The notes under the pieces are model-generated. The model searched no databases and was not told where the DNA came from. It saw nothing but the letters and a program-made list of their open reading frames with translations. Positions 54,270 through 62,831 of a DNA stretch of 64,000 bases are shown piece after piece. A program made the position numbers and the translations under genes. Positions within the stretch are counted from its first letter, which is position 1. The number at the start of each line of letters is the position of its first letter. The DNA is from Methylotuvimicrobium sp. KM2 (GTDB taxonomy: Bacteria; Pseudomonadota; Gammaproteobacteria; Methylococcales; Methylomonadaceae), in the NCBI RefSeq assembly GCF_038051925.1, contig NZ_CP150634.1, positions 2,437,758-2,501,757 of the forward strand, in the 5' to 3' direction.

Positions 54270-54612
54270 ACTGTCGCTATGCGAGGATTTGCTGGATCAG
54301 GTAAAAAGTCTGGCCCGGCAACATCAAGCGACAAAAGTTGCCAGCATCACGGTTAAAATCGGTGTTTTATCGGGTGTAGAGCCCTTATTGTTGCAAAGCG
54401 CTTTTGAAATCAATCGCGTTGATACCATAGCCGACGGCGCAGTTTTAATTATTGAACGACAAGCGGCACAAATCGTCTGTGAACAGTGCGGCATCGAGTC
54501 GGAGGTACCGGCTAATCGGCTCTATTGCCCAATCTGCCAAAGTCGGGAAACTCGGCTTACTGCCGGCAGCGAAATGATTCTCGAAAGGCTTGAACTGGAT
54601 GCTTTGGCTTGA
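54262..54612 (+). CDS. hypA: Hydrogenase nickel-incorporation protein HypA
   Basis: A 116-residue nickel metallochaperone that works with HypB. The start MHELSLCEDLLDQV provides the nickel-binding MHE motif and fixes the ATG at 54262. The structural zinc site is CEQCGIESE and YCPICQSRETRL. It overlaps hypC. No hydrogenase subunit gene follows; rubredoxin is 126 bases downstream. Confidence 0.95.
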   Translation: MHELSLCEDLLDQVKSLARQHQATKVASITVKIGVLSGVEPLLLQSAFEINRVDTIADGAVLIIERQAAQIVCEQCGIESEVPANRLYCPICQSRETRLTAGSEMILERLELDALA

Positions 54613-54738
54613 TTGTTATGTAAACACTCATGTTTGCTTTAGCTTAGCTAATTGAGTTATAAATAAATCACTTTCGGTATTTCATAGAAAATCGTGTTTG
54701 GTACGACTATTTTACTCACTAATAAATAAGGTAACTTC

Positions 54739-54906
54739 ATGGCAGATTATAAAAAATATCAATGTTTAGAATGCGGACATATTTACGACGAGCAATTAGG
54801 CGATCCGGATAGCGGAATCACCCCAGGTACTCGTTGGGAAGATATTCCTGATGATTGGGTTTGCCCTGAGTGCGGAGCTGAAAAAAGCGCTTTCGAACCC
54901 CTTTAA
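54739..54906 (+). CDS. Rubredoxin
   Basis: A 55-residue rubredoxin with Fe ligands in [12 protein letters not shown] and [13 protein letters not shown] (two CxxC motifs) and the conserved [20 protein letters not shown] between them. It is a small cytoplasmic one-electron carrier. The next gene, 11 bases downstream, encodes a matching flavoprotein reductase, so they form an NAD(P)H-to-rubredoxin pair. Rubredoxins beside hydrogenase maturation genes (HupI/HoxR) help assemble the enzyme under oxygen; that link is inference here. Confidence 0.95.
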   Translation: MADYKKYQCLECGHIYDEQLGDPDSGITPGTRWEDIPDDWVCPECGAEKSAFEPL

Positions 54907-54917
54907 TTGCTATTGCC

Positions 54918-55931
54918 ATGAAAGTCGTGATAATCGGATCGGGGTTTGCCGGCATAACCTTTGCCGAAAAACTACATACTTTAAATCCGGATGTTCGTAT
55001 CACCGTGGTAACACGGGAAAGCGACGGCTTTTATTCTCGGCCGTTGCTTTCTCACGGCTTTAGCAAGGATGGTATAGAGCAGTCCATCATACTCAAAACT
55101 TTTGAGACTATTCGCCAAAAAGCGATTGAAATTCTAACAGAGACCGAAGCGGAAGCTATCGATCGCCACCATAAAATCGTCAATCTGGCAGCCGGATCAA
55201 TTAAAACGAGTATAGACTATGATATTTTGGTCTTAGCCCAAGGCTCTGCAGCCTTCATTCCACCAGCCTTAATGGCCGATCGCAATAATTTTTATCTCCT
55301 TAACAGCCTTGCCGACCTCAAAGAATTACGTCAGATACGCCAACAGTTGTTGAGCAAGAATAAACCGCCTCATTGGGCGATTATCGGCGGCGGCTTAATC
55401 GGTTGCGAAGTGGCATCGGATTTAGTCGTTTCTGGGGATAAAGTCACTCTATTTCATGCCATGGATCGTCTAATGGAGCGTCAACTGAGCAATGACGACT
55501 CGGCAAAACTGCTTAAAGTGTTGAAAGATAGTGGAGTTAACGTTTTATTCAATCAATCTGTCACCGGCATCGACAAAAAAGGCGGTGAAATACTTGTTAA
55601 TTCCAATAACGGCGGTAAATTTGATGTGGGTCTAGTCTCTTGTGGATTCAAGCCGAGAACTGAACTTGCTGCCGCAGCGGGACTGGCTGTCAATAGAGGA
55701 ATCAAGGTGAATTCATTCATGCAAACCACCGATCCGGCCATCTTCGCAATCGGTGACGTCGCCGAACTACCTAACGGTAAACTATATGCCTTTATTTTGC
55801 CGATACGCGGGCAAGCACAATGGCTGGCTGAATACTTAGTCGATGAAGATATTCAACCTTGGATAGCCCCGGATTTTAAGCCCAAATCGAAGGTTCATGG
55901 TTTTGTCGCCGATAATCCAAAGTTTTTTTAA
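54918..55931 (+). CDS. Rubredoxin reductase-like FAD/NAD(P) oxidoreductase
   Basis: A 337-residue pyridine-nucleotide-disulfide-oxidoreductase-fold protein without redox cysteines. The FAD motif is MKVVIIGSGFAGITFAEKL, the NAD(P) motif WAIIGGGLIGCEVASDLV, and the second FAD contact AIFAIGDVAELPNGKLY. Size and fold fit rubredoxin/ferredoxin reductases of the AlkT/RubB kind. It follows rubredoxin closely and the two are surely co-transcribed. The final acceptor of the electrons is unknown. Confidence 0.9.
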   Translation: MKVVIIGSGFAGITFAEKLHTLNPDVRITVVTRESDGFYSRPLLSHGFSKDGIEQSIILKTFETIRQKAIEILTETEAEAIDRHHKIVNLAAGSIKTSIDYDILVLAQGSAAFIPPALMADRNNFYLLNSLADLKELRQIRQQLLSKNKPPHWAIIGGGLIGCEVASDLVVSGDKVTLFHAMDRLMERQLSNDDSAKLLKVLKDSGVNVLFNQSVTGIDKKGGEILVNSNNGGKFDVGLVSCGFKPRTELAAAAGLAVNRGIKVNSFMQTTDPAIFAIGDVAELPNGKLYAFILPIRGQAQWLAEYLVDEDIQPWIAPDFKPKSKVHGFVADNPKFF

Positions 55932-55991
55932 ACTTTGGCCGATTACTACAGCCCACTCTCTTGATTCAAACTCCATTGTAAACCGATTAAC

Positions 55992-58265
55992 ATGCATTCG
56001 TTTATCGACGGCCCGGTTTTAAGCTTGATCATCGCCAGTATTGAAAACCGGACACCTTCGACACCAGTTATCGAAGCAGTCAACGAAAGCGCAATCGCGC
56101 TTTTCGGTTATCAAACGCAACAGCTAATCGATAAACCTCTCGACAGACTACTATCACCGTCTAATCCTGAGGAATTTTGGCAAGAAATGCTGGAGAAAAT
56201 GCCTTTCGAGCAAACCAGCATCAGTTTTCAAGCCGAACTGAAGGATGCAACCGATTCTCCATTTCCCGCATTGATTTCATTATGCCGTCTTGCTTTAAGC
56301 GAAGCCGATAATGTAAGCCGATTTGCCTTGCTGATTCAAAAACTTGGTGAAAAAACTCAGCTCGACATCAACCTTATTTTAATGCTCAGAGCCGTTGAGC
56401 AAAGCGCTAGCGCAGTTATTATCACTGACCCTTCCGGACGCATCGAATACATTAATCCGAAATTCTGTGAAATGACCGGATACGCTAAGGAAGAGCTACT
56501 CGGTTTTAACCCGAAAATTTTGCAATCGGGCGATACGACTGCCGAGCAGTATCTAAACATGTGGCAACAACTGTTAAGTCGGGGCGAATGGCGCGGAGAA
56601 ATTAAAAATCAAAAGAAAAACGGTGAAGATTACTGGGCGTTTGAAAGCATCAGTACCATAAAAAACAGCCAAGGCCAAATTACCCACGTTCTTGCTGTCG
56701 AAGAAGATATCACCGAACGCAAGCATTTTGAAGCGGCACTTAAGGAAAGCGAGGAACGCTTTCGGCAAATGGCCGAAATGACCGGAGAATGGCTGTGGGA
56801 GCAAGATCCGAACGGTTATTACATTTATAGCAGTAATGCGGTCGAGACCATCATTGGCTATACCCCTGAAGACGTCCTAGGAAAGCACTATACGGAGCTG
56901 TTGACACCTCAAGATCAAACCAGCTTTCAGACTTTTTCTTCGGTACATAAACCTTTCTATTCGCTACTGAATCATTATCGACATAAAGACGGACACGAAG
57001 TAATCGCCGAATCTACCGGATTACCGATTACCGACAAGCAAGGTAATTTGATTAAATGGCGCGGCGTGGACAGGGATATCACGGCACGTAAACATTATGA
57101 AGACGCATTAATAGAAAGTGAGAAAAGAACAAGACTAATTATAGAAACCGCCCTCAATGCCATTATCATCATGGATTCTTACGGCATCATTACCGATTGG
57201 AACCAACGGGCCGAACTCGTGTTCGGTTGGTCGCGCGAGGAAGCAATAGGTCAAAATGTCGCCGGGTTGATTGTTCCTAAACGTTTTCGTAAATCGCTGA
57301 ACGACGAACTGCAAACCTTTTTGCAAACCGGCAAAAGTTCGGTTTTAAATAAACTGACCGAACAGGTCGCTTTACGCAAGGATGGCGTTGAGTTTCCTAT
57401 CGAACTCAGTGTTGCGCCGCTAAAAATCGGCCATGCTTACGAATTCAGCGGATTTGTGCATGACATTACCGGGAGAAAAGCCGCTGAACGCCAAATACGC
57501 ATGGCCCAGGTTAATTTGGCCATTGCACAGAACGAAATGAGAATTGCTCAGAACATACAAGCATCCTTACTTCCCTCCGCACCGGTTATATCGAACCAGT
57601 TCAAGATCACCGGGTTTTGCCTGCCTGCCACGCAAGTCGGGGGCGATTATTTCGATTATTTTTACCGTGACGACACTCATCTCGACATGATCATTGCCGA
57701 CGTTTCCGGTCATGCCGTGGGACCTGCTTTATTCATGGTTTCGGCAAGAAGCGCCATTAGAGCGCAAGCGCATTGGCCGGCCTCGCCGGCGCAAACGCTC
57801 AATGTGCTAAACGACTTTCTGTTTGCCGCTCTCAACCATTCCGACTATTTCATCACCTTGTTTTACCTGCAATACGATACGCAAACTCACCACCTAAGGT
57901 ATGCCAATGCCGGGCACCCGCCCCCACTTCTTTACCGTCATGCACGAGCTCAATGCGAGCAACTCGATACGGATGGACTCATCGTTGGCGTTCGGGAACA
58001 TGTCGAATTCGAGGAAAAAAGAACTGTATTGGCCGAAGGCGATTGTTTGCTTCTTTACACGGACGGTTTGACCGAGGCGGAAAACCCCCAAGGCGACTTC
58101 TTCGGTACAGAACGGCTCGTGGATATTTTTTCTCAATCCACTGAGTACGAACCGGACACTATCATCGATAATATTGTTCAACAGCTCAAACAATTTTGCC
58201 AAACTGAGGTTTTTAATGACGATATTACGCTAATGGTGTTTAAGAGGGTGAATGGTGAATGGTGA
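55992..58265 (+). CDS. Multi-PAS SpoIIE-type (PP2C) protein phosphatase
   Basis: A 757-residue cytoplasmic sensor phosphatase. Four PAS domains are seen: about 5-115, 130-250 (VIITDPSGRIEYINPKFCEM), 255-380 and 380-505. Each of the last three ends in an ITER/ITAR/ITGR-type PAC. The C-terminal SpoIIE/RsbU domain (about 530-757) has QVGGDYFDYF, MIIADVSGHAVGPALFMVSA, NAGHPPPLLYRH and LLLYTDGLTEAENPQG with the metal-binding Asp residues. Such proteins dephosphorylate anti-sigma antagonists or kinase targets. Its 3' end is formed by AATGGTG heptamers. A Ser/Thr kinase gene follows. Confidence 0.93.
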   Translation: MHSFIDGPVLSLIIASIENRTPSTPVIEAVNESAIALFGYQTQQLIDKPLDRLLSPSNPEEFWQEMLEKMPFEQTSISFQAELKDATDSPFPALISLCRLALSEADNVSRFALLIQKLGEKTQLDINLILMLRAVEQSASAVIITDPSGRIEYINPKFCEMTGYAKEELLGFNPKILQSGDTTAEQYLNMWQQLLSRGEWRGEIKNQKKNGEDYWAFESISTIKNSQGQITHVLAVEEDITERKHFEAALKESEERFRQMAEMTGEWLWEQDPNGYYIYSSNAVETIIGYTPEDVLGKHYTELLTPQDQTSFQTFSSVHKPFYSLLNHYRHKDGHEVIAESTGLPITDKQGNLIKWRGVDRDITARKHYEDALIESEKRTRLIIETALNAIIIMDSYGIITDWNQRAELVFGWSREEAIGQNVAGLIVPKRFRKSLNDELQTFLQTGKSSVLNKLTEQVALRKDGVEFPIELSVAPLKIGHAYEFSGFVHDITGRKAAERQIRMAQVNLAIAQNEMRIAQNIQASLLPSAPVISNQFKITGFCLPATQVGGDYFDYFYRDDTHLDMIIADVSGHAVGPALFMVSARSAIRAQAHWPASPAQTLNVLNDFLFAALNHSDYFITLFYLQYDTQTHHLRYANAGHPPPLLYRHARAQCEQLDTDGLIVGVREHVEFEEKRTVLAEGDCLLLYTDGLTEAENPQGDFFGTERLVDIFSQSTEYEPDTIIDNIVQQLKQFCQTEVFNDDITLMVFKRVNGEW

Positions 58266-58283
58266 ATGGTGAATGGTGAATGG
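58247..58283. repeat. AATGGTG heptamer array at the 3' end of the phosphatase gene
   Basis: About five copies of AATGGTG (first and last partial) encode the last residues VNGEW and the TGA stop, and continue past it. The unit is the reverse complement of the CACCATT array at lolD. Confidence 0.88.
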
Positions 58284-58552
58284 ACTGCTTGCCTGTATTT
58301 AGGTTCGGAAATACTTATTAATTTTTCTCTATTAAATTCAGTAGCCTGCGCTTACTGCAGTTGGTAGAGACATTTCCGCTTTTTTACAAGCACCGCTGGG
58401 TTTACAAAACCCGTCCGGCTAGTCATTCACTATTTATCTTTCACCTTTCACCTTTTACCTTATACTATTTACCATTCGCTATTACCCGCCTATTATTTTG
58501 GATTATCATTTCGCTCATTGAGAGCCGTTACAGACCGATTCACCGGAAAATC

Positions 58553-60307
58553 ATGGAAACCTCACTAAGCCACTTTGTTCAGGTATTAAATTCTTTTCGC
58601 GAAGGTGAAACAACCTTCGGCGATTTGTCGAAACAAATGCGTCAACTGCTTAGCGAACATCCCGAACAATCCGGCGAACTGCGCAAATTACTGGATGACT
58701 GCTTTGAACAGGGCTATTTACCACCGCAAATTCACCAAGGCTTAATCGCACAAACAACCCTATCTCTGCATAATGACGACGAAACACGAATAAGCACGTC
58801 CTCTCACGAGCAAGATGAAACCATTGTTAGGCCAACAACAAAAACCAATACTTCAAAACCGGACGAAATCATTCAACCGAATGTTGACTTCGAGAAAACC
58901 CGGTTGACTGATCACTTCGAATCCACAGCCCAAAGGGCTGCGGTTAGTTCGGTTGATATAACATCCGGACAAACGATTAATACGACTCGCGGCACTAGAT
59001 ATGCCGGAACATCGGAATTTAACTCAGCCGAAACTGAAAAAATCGGTATCGGCTCGGTGCTAAAAGACCGTTTCATACTCGAAGAGTTGCTCGGTAGCGG
59101 TGGCATGGGCGTCGTTTATAAAGCGCTGGATTTACGCAAACAGGAAGCTCAAGATAAGTCTCCTTATGTGGCATTGAAAATTTTAAACGACGAATTCAAG
59201 GATAATCCGACCTCTTATATTGCCCTTCAGCGGGAAACTAGAAAAGCTCAAACACTGGCTCATCCGAATATCATTACCGTCTATGACTTCGATAGAGACC
59301 AATCACATATTTTTATGTCGATGGAAGTATTGACCGGCCAATCACTAAAAGACTACATCAATAAAGTCATTCCTAACGGCATGCCTTTCAAAAAGGCCTG
59401 GCACATTATCAAAGGCATGTGTTTGGCTTTGGCTTATGCGCATAAAAACGGCATTATCCATTCCGACTTTAAACCTGGCAATGTTTCGATATTAGAAAAC
59501 GGCGAAGTCAAGGTGCTCGATTTTGGTATCGCCTGTGCGGTCAGTCGTCCCGATAAAGACCAAGACGAAACCATTTTCGATGCTCGTAGGGATTTAGGTG
59601 CATTGACGCCGGCTTATGCCAGCCTGGAAATGTTTTCTAATAAAGAGCCCGACCCTAGCGATGATGTTTACGCGCTTGCTTGCGTCATCTATGAAGTTTT
59701 GACTGGAAAGCATCCTTACGGAAAATTATCGGCACTCAAGGCCCATGAGCTTAATTTACGGCCTAAAGCGGTGCCTGGACTAAGTCGTAGGCAGTGGAAA
59801 GGTTTGCAACGCGCCTTGGCCTTGGAAAGAAAGGACCGCACTCCCTCGGCCAAGCAGCTTATCACCGATTTGCAGCCACGATCACCCCTGCCGATTATTC
59901 TGGGTACAATGGCTATAATAGCCATTGCCATTACGACCGGAGGCTATATTAAACTATCGCAGGAAACCGACCCGCTTCAAGATAAAATTATTGAGCTAAC
60001 GCCGAAGCAACAACTTAAGGTCAAAGACTTATTGGAACTGGCCGAGATTCATTTTGAAGTCGGTTATCTGACCGCCCCAACCGGCAGTAATGCTTTATGG
60101 TCGTATCGACAAGCGCTTGAAATCGACCCTTATAATAAAGAAGCCAAAAATGGTTTAAAGAAGATTGCCGATATCCTGGCAGAACAAGCCCAGCAATTAT
60201 ATGCTGAAGGAAAATACGATGAAAGCCTAAGCAAAATTGAAGAAGGGCTCGAAGCAATACCGAAGCATGACGAATTATTGGCTTTGAAGAAAAAAATCTT
60301 ACATTAA
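58553..60307 (+). CDS. Membrane-anchored Ser/Thr protein kinase with TPR-like C-terminus
   Basis: A 584-residue PknB-like kinase. The N-terminal 170 residues are a Thr/Ser-rich linker. The kinase domain (about 175-440) has LGSGGMGVVYKA, ALKIL, a catalytic loop HSDFKPGN (H303, D305) and DFG at 323. The Arg of the usual HRD is Ser, so the kinase is probably not activated through that Arg. One membrane helix (PLPIILGTMAIIAIAITTGG, about 446-466) precedes a TPR-like region (ALWSYRQALEIDPYNKEAKN). An upstream ATG at 58361 gives an implausible N-terminus; 58553 is chosen. The PAS-SpoIIE phosphatase upstream is a natural antagonist. Confidence 0.9.
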   Translation: METSLSHFVQVLNSFREGETTFGDLSKQMRQLLSEHPEQSGELRKLLDDCFEQGYLPPQIHQGLIAQTTLSLHNDDETRISTSSHEQDETIVRPTTKTNTSKPDEIIQPNVDFEKTRLTDHFESTAQRAAVSSVDITSGQTINTTRGTRYAGTSEFNSAETEKIGIGSVLKDRFILEELLGSGGMGVVYKALDLRKQEAQDKSPYVALKILNDEFKDNPTSYIALQRETRKAQTLAHPNIITVYDFDRDQSHIFMSMEVLTGQSLKDYINKVIPNGMPFKKAWHIIKGMCLALAYAHKNGIIHSDFKPGNVSILENGEVKVLDFGIACAVSRPDKDQDETIFDARRDLGALTPAYASLEMFSNKEPDPSDDVYALACVIYEVLTGKHPYGKLSALKAHELNLRPKAVPGLSRRQWKGLQRALALERKDRTPSAKQLITDLQPRSPLPIILGTMAIIAIAITTGGYIKLSQETDPLQDKIIELTPKQQLKVKDLLELAEIHFEVGYLTAPTGSNALWSYRQALEIDPYNKEAKNGLKKIADILAEQAQQLYAEGKYDESLSKIEEGLEAIPKHDELLALKKKILH

Positions 60308-60717
60308 TCGAATTTATACCCTCGTAGATAAAATTCGGCGCCAGAGGCTACCGTCAATAAATGCCGTGAACCCAGCACCTAAATTCCATAGCCTATTGGC
60401 CATGATTGATTACATAAATAATTTAGGTGCTGGGTAAATACGTCCATATAGGCTCTATGCCATCTCCATGCTGGCAAAGCCTTTATGAACGCCATGGATG
60501 GCGTGTATTAGGGCAATGCAGGAGCAATTGCCGAGGAGCGAAAATCGACCGAACACCCCGAGGCCTCCTCCGGCACTGCCGAAATTTGAAGTGCGAAAGG
60601 TATACATTGAATTTATCTATTGAGTTCATCCGTGATATTTGAACGATTCATAAAACGCTCAATACTCTTTCCTTCATTATCTTCATGCCCTTCATGGTAA
60701 TAAAAACAAACTATAAA
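60308..60717. repeat. Gene-free repeat region with nested palindrome
   Basis: GCCGTGAA precedes a 64-base palindrome at 60371-60434 (ends CCCAGCACCTAAATT/AATTTAGGTGCTGGG), then AAATACGTCCATATAGGCTC. The stretch 60487-60600 repeats blocks found at 41561-41612 (GGATGGCGTGTATTAGGGCA) and 23750-23800 (GAGGCCTCCTCCGGCACTGC). A CTTCATG.CCTTCATGGT block at 60673 begins the neighbouring repeat. No gene seen. Confidence 0.75.
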
Positions 60718-60901
60718 CCTAAATTCGGCAGTTCAACCATGAAGCACATGAAGTTCATGAAGTTCATGAAGTATTTCAATAGATTACCTAAACATTGCAG
60801 CTAATCTTTCGGGTGAGCGAAAGTTGTTCATAAACGAATGACAAGTTATTGAGTTAACTTCTTATTCTTCATGACCTTCATGGTGAAATGCTTTTACTAG
60901 A
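60718..60901. repeat. MITE-like repeat, copy 2, abutting the beta-barrel gene stop codon
   Basis: Second copy of the element at 3616-3789, with ACCATGAAG..CATGAAGTTCATGAAG at the left and CTTCATGACCTTCATGGTGAAATGCTTTT at the right ending at the TAA of the minus-strand gene. An extra ATGAAGTTC triplication suggests slippage. Confidence 0.7.
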
Positions 60902-62278
60902 TTAAAACTCCATCCTGGCGCCGAAATTGATACTGTGGCTACTGATGTCTTGATAACCTAACATCACATCATACGAAACGAAGCCCGATAAACCGTCGGC
61001 AAAAGTACCCGACAAACTCGTGCCTATCGTTGCAAAATTGCGATCGGCGCTTTGCGAAACGATGTTGAAACGCTGTCCTGTAGGATCGTCTACAAAACTG
61101 GCTCCGATATTTCGGCTGCCGTCCTTGTATTGATGATGCCATTCGGCTCTGAATTGTGCGATCACGACACCGAAAGGCAAACCGAACGCATAAGAGGTCT
61201 CGCCGCCCAGCGTTGTTGTCCACGAATCGACATTTTGATCACTAAACGCCATTCCCCAGCCCGCGCCACCGTTTTCGCTGAATGAATCGACCGAAAGCCC
61301 GATATAATTGCCTCTGAAATAAGGCGTTAAACTGAATGCGCCATGGGAAAAGTCATAACCGACGCCCAAACTATAGGCATGCTGATTGCCGCCGGTCGAA
61401 CCGCTAGCTTCGGTACTGACGTTTTGAAAATTTATTCGACGGACCGTATCATATTGGTTTCCACCATAGGATGCGATCGCGTCGAGATGAAAGTTATCCC
61501 AAAAATAATAGGTTCCGTAGATCGAACCAGTATAGGTATCGGTCGTCGTTTCACCTTGATTTCTACTGAAATCGGCATTTGAGCGCAAATAACTAAAAGC
61601 CCCACCTAAAACCAAGTCTTTAGTCAGCTTATAATCCGCACCGCCAGTAAAACCGTAGTTGTCGTAATTAAAGCCGATCTGCTCAAACGTATTATTGACA
61701 TCGCCGACGCGGATATTCATATTTAGCCAGACGCCGAGATTGTGACCGAACAGTCCGAAATCATCGCCAGCCGCTCCGCCAAGTTCAGACACCGACTGCC
61801 CGTTTCGATAAAGTTGAAATCCCGATGTTTGAATGTTGACTTGATGGCTGGTATGAATTTTAGACATCCGATTTTTAAGCGAACTTTCGACTAAGCCAAG
61901 CTGCCCGGCTGTGATTCGAGTTGCTTGGGTGCCTTGTTGAATGACTTGTTCCGGGGATAATTGCTGTACGATGGACCTTCCTTGTTCGGAGTTAAAATCG
62001 ATTTCTCGCAGTGAAAAAATCTGATTACAGAAATCAGTAAATGTTTGAAATTCCGAGTCGGCCTGCGGTATGCATCTGGCTGAAATTGAATCAATCGTTC
62101 CAAGCAAATTACGTTGCGTTGAATTGAACAACCCTGGATCGTAAGTTGCTGTTGTTTGAGCAATACTTAACTGAGGTGTGGATAAAGCCAAGATTATCAG
62201 GGAAAATGAGAATACGAACCTCAGCTCAAGTCTTTTTAAAACCTGCCTGTACAGCTTTGCTTTTGATTGATTTAACAT
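60902..62278 (-). CDS. Autotransporter-type outer membrane beta-barrel protein
   Basis: A 458-residue exported protein. A long signal peptide (basic start MLNQSKAKLYRQVLKRLELR, hydrophobic FSFSLIILALSTPQLSIAQ) is followed by a short helical segment (about 45-140) and a C-terminal barrel of about 270 residues with alternating aromatic strands (YGFTGGADYKLTKDLVLGGA, YSLGVGYDFSHGAFSLTPYF), ending in GARMEF, the terminal Phe recognised by the BAM machine. The passenger is very short, so it may be a plain barrel or an autotransporter that has lost its passenger. Two signalling genes flank it. Confidence 0.85.
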   Translation of the reverse strand: MLNQSKAKLYRQVLKRLELRFVFSFSLIILALSTPQLSIAQTTATYDPGLFNSTQRNLLGTIDSISARCIPQADSEFQTFTDFCNQIFSLREIDFNSEQGRSIVQQLSPEQVIQQGTQATRITAGQLGLVESSLKNRMSKIHTSHQVNIQTSGFQLYRNGQSVSELGGAAGDDFGLFGHNLGVWLNMNIRVGDVNNTFEQIGFNYDNYGFTGGADYKLTKDLVLGGAFSYLRSNADFSRNQGETTTDTYTGSIYGTYYFWDNFHLDAIASYGGNQYDTVRRINFQNVSTEASGSTGGNQHAYSLGVGYDFSHGAFSLTPYFRGNYIGLSVDSFSENGGAGWGMAFSDQNVDSWTTTLGGETSYAFGLPFGVVIAQFRAEWHHQYKDGSRNIGASFVDDPTGQRFNIVSQSADRNFATIGTSLSGTFADGLSGFVSYDVMLGYQDISSHSINFGARMEF

Positions 62279-62831
62279 GATTCCCCTTAAATTTTAAAGT
62301 AACTATTCAGTCTCCCGGCAATTATCGTTCCCACGCTCTGCATCACTGCCATTAAGTTAAGCCTTTTCTGGTTCCCACGGTCCTCCGTGGGAATCCGTAT
62401 CTTGGCTGTTGAAACCAGATTGGTATGCGTTCCCACGCTGGAGCGATGGGAACGAGGAAAAATCTCCCCCAGCCACTCTTTTTCAAAGAGGGGAGTAAAA
62501 CTCCAAGGACCTTAACTTAATGGCATTGACGCTCTGCGTGGGAACGCCTGAATACCACTCCAGCAGTACGAGACGCCAGAGCGTGGGAACGAAAGATGGT
62601 GTGAATAATTATATTTTATATGCTTTGAATAATAATACTGCAATTTTTATCCGTTTATCCTCGCTAAAGCTTTTTGCGAAGTTGTAGCCATTTTTAGTTA
62701 TTTCTATCAGCAAAGCAAAATTTTAAATTATCCTTTAGCAAGTTTTTGAGTTTCTTGATAAAAGAGTGCCGAACTGATAAAGACTATGACAATATCCAAC
62801 AGAACACACGCCTGAGGGCGACCGAGGTCAA
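62279..62831. repeat. Gene-free region with REP-like GCGTGGGAACG repeats
   Basis: CGTTCCCACGCTC / GCGTGGGAACG blocks occur near 62327, 62428-62455, 62545 and 62580, and TACGAGACGCCAGAGCGTGGGAAC repeats sequence near 13590. The right 200 bases are AT-rich and probably hold the kinase promoter. No gene is seen. Confidence 0.7.

Noticed and set aside
58361..58552. N-terminal extension of the Ser/Thr kinase from an earlier ATG
   Set aside because: The region repeats TTTCACCTTTCACC-type sequence and gives an unlikely Phe/Tyr-rich N-terminus; the ATG at 58553 starts kinase-like sequence.
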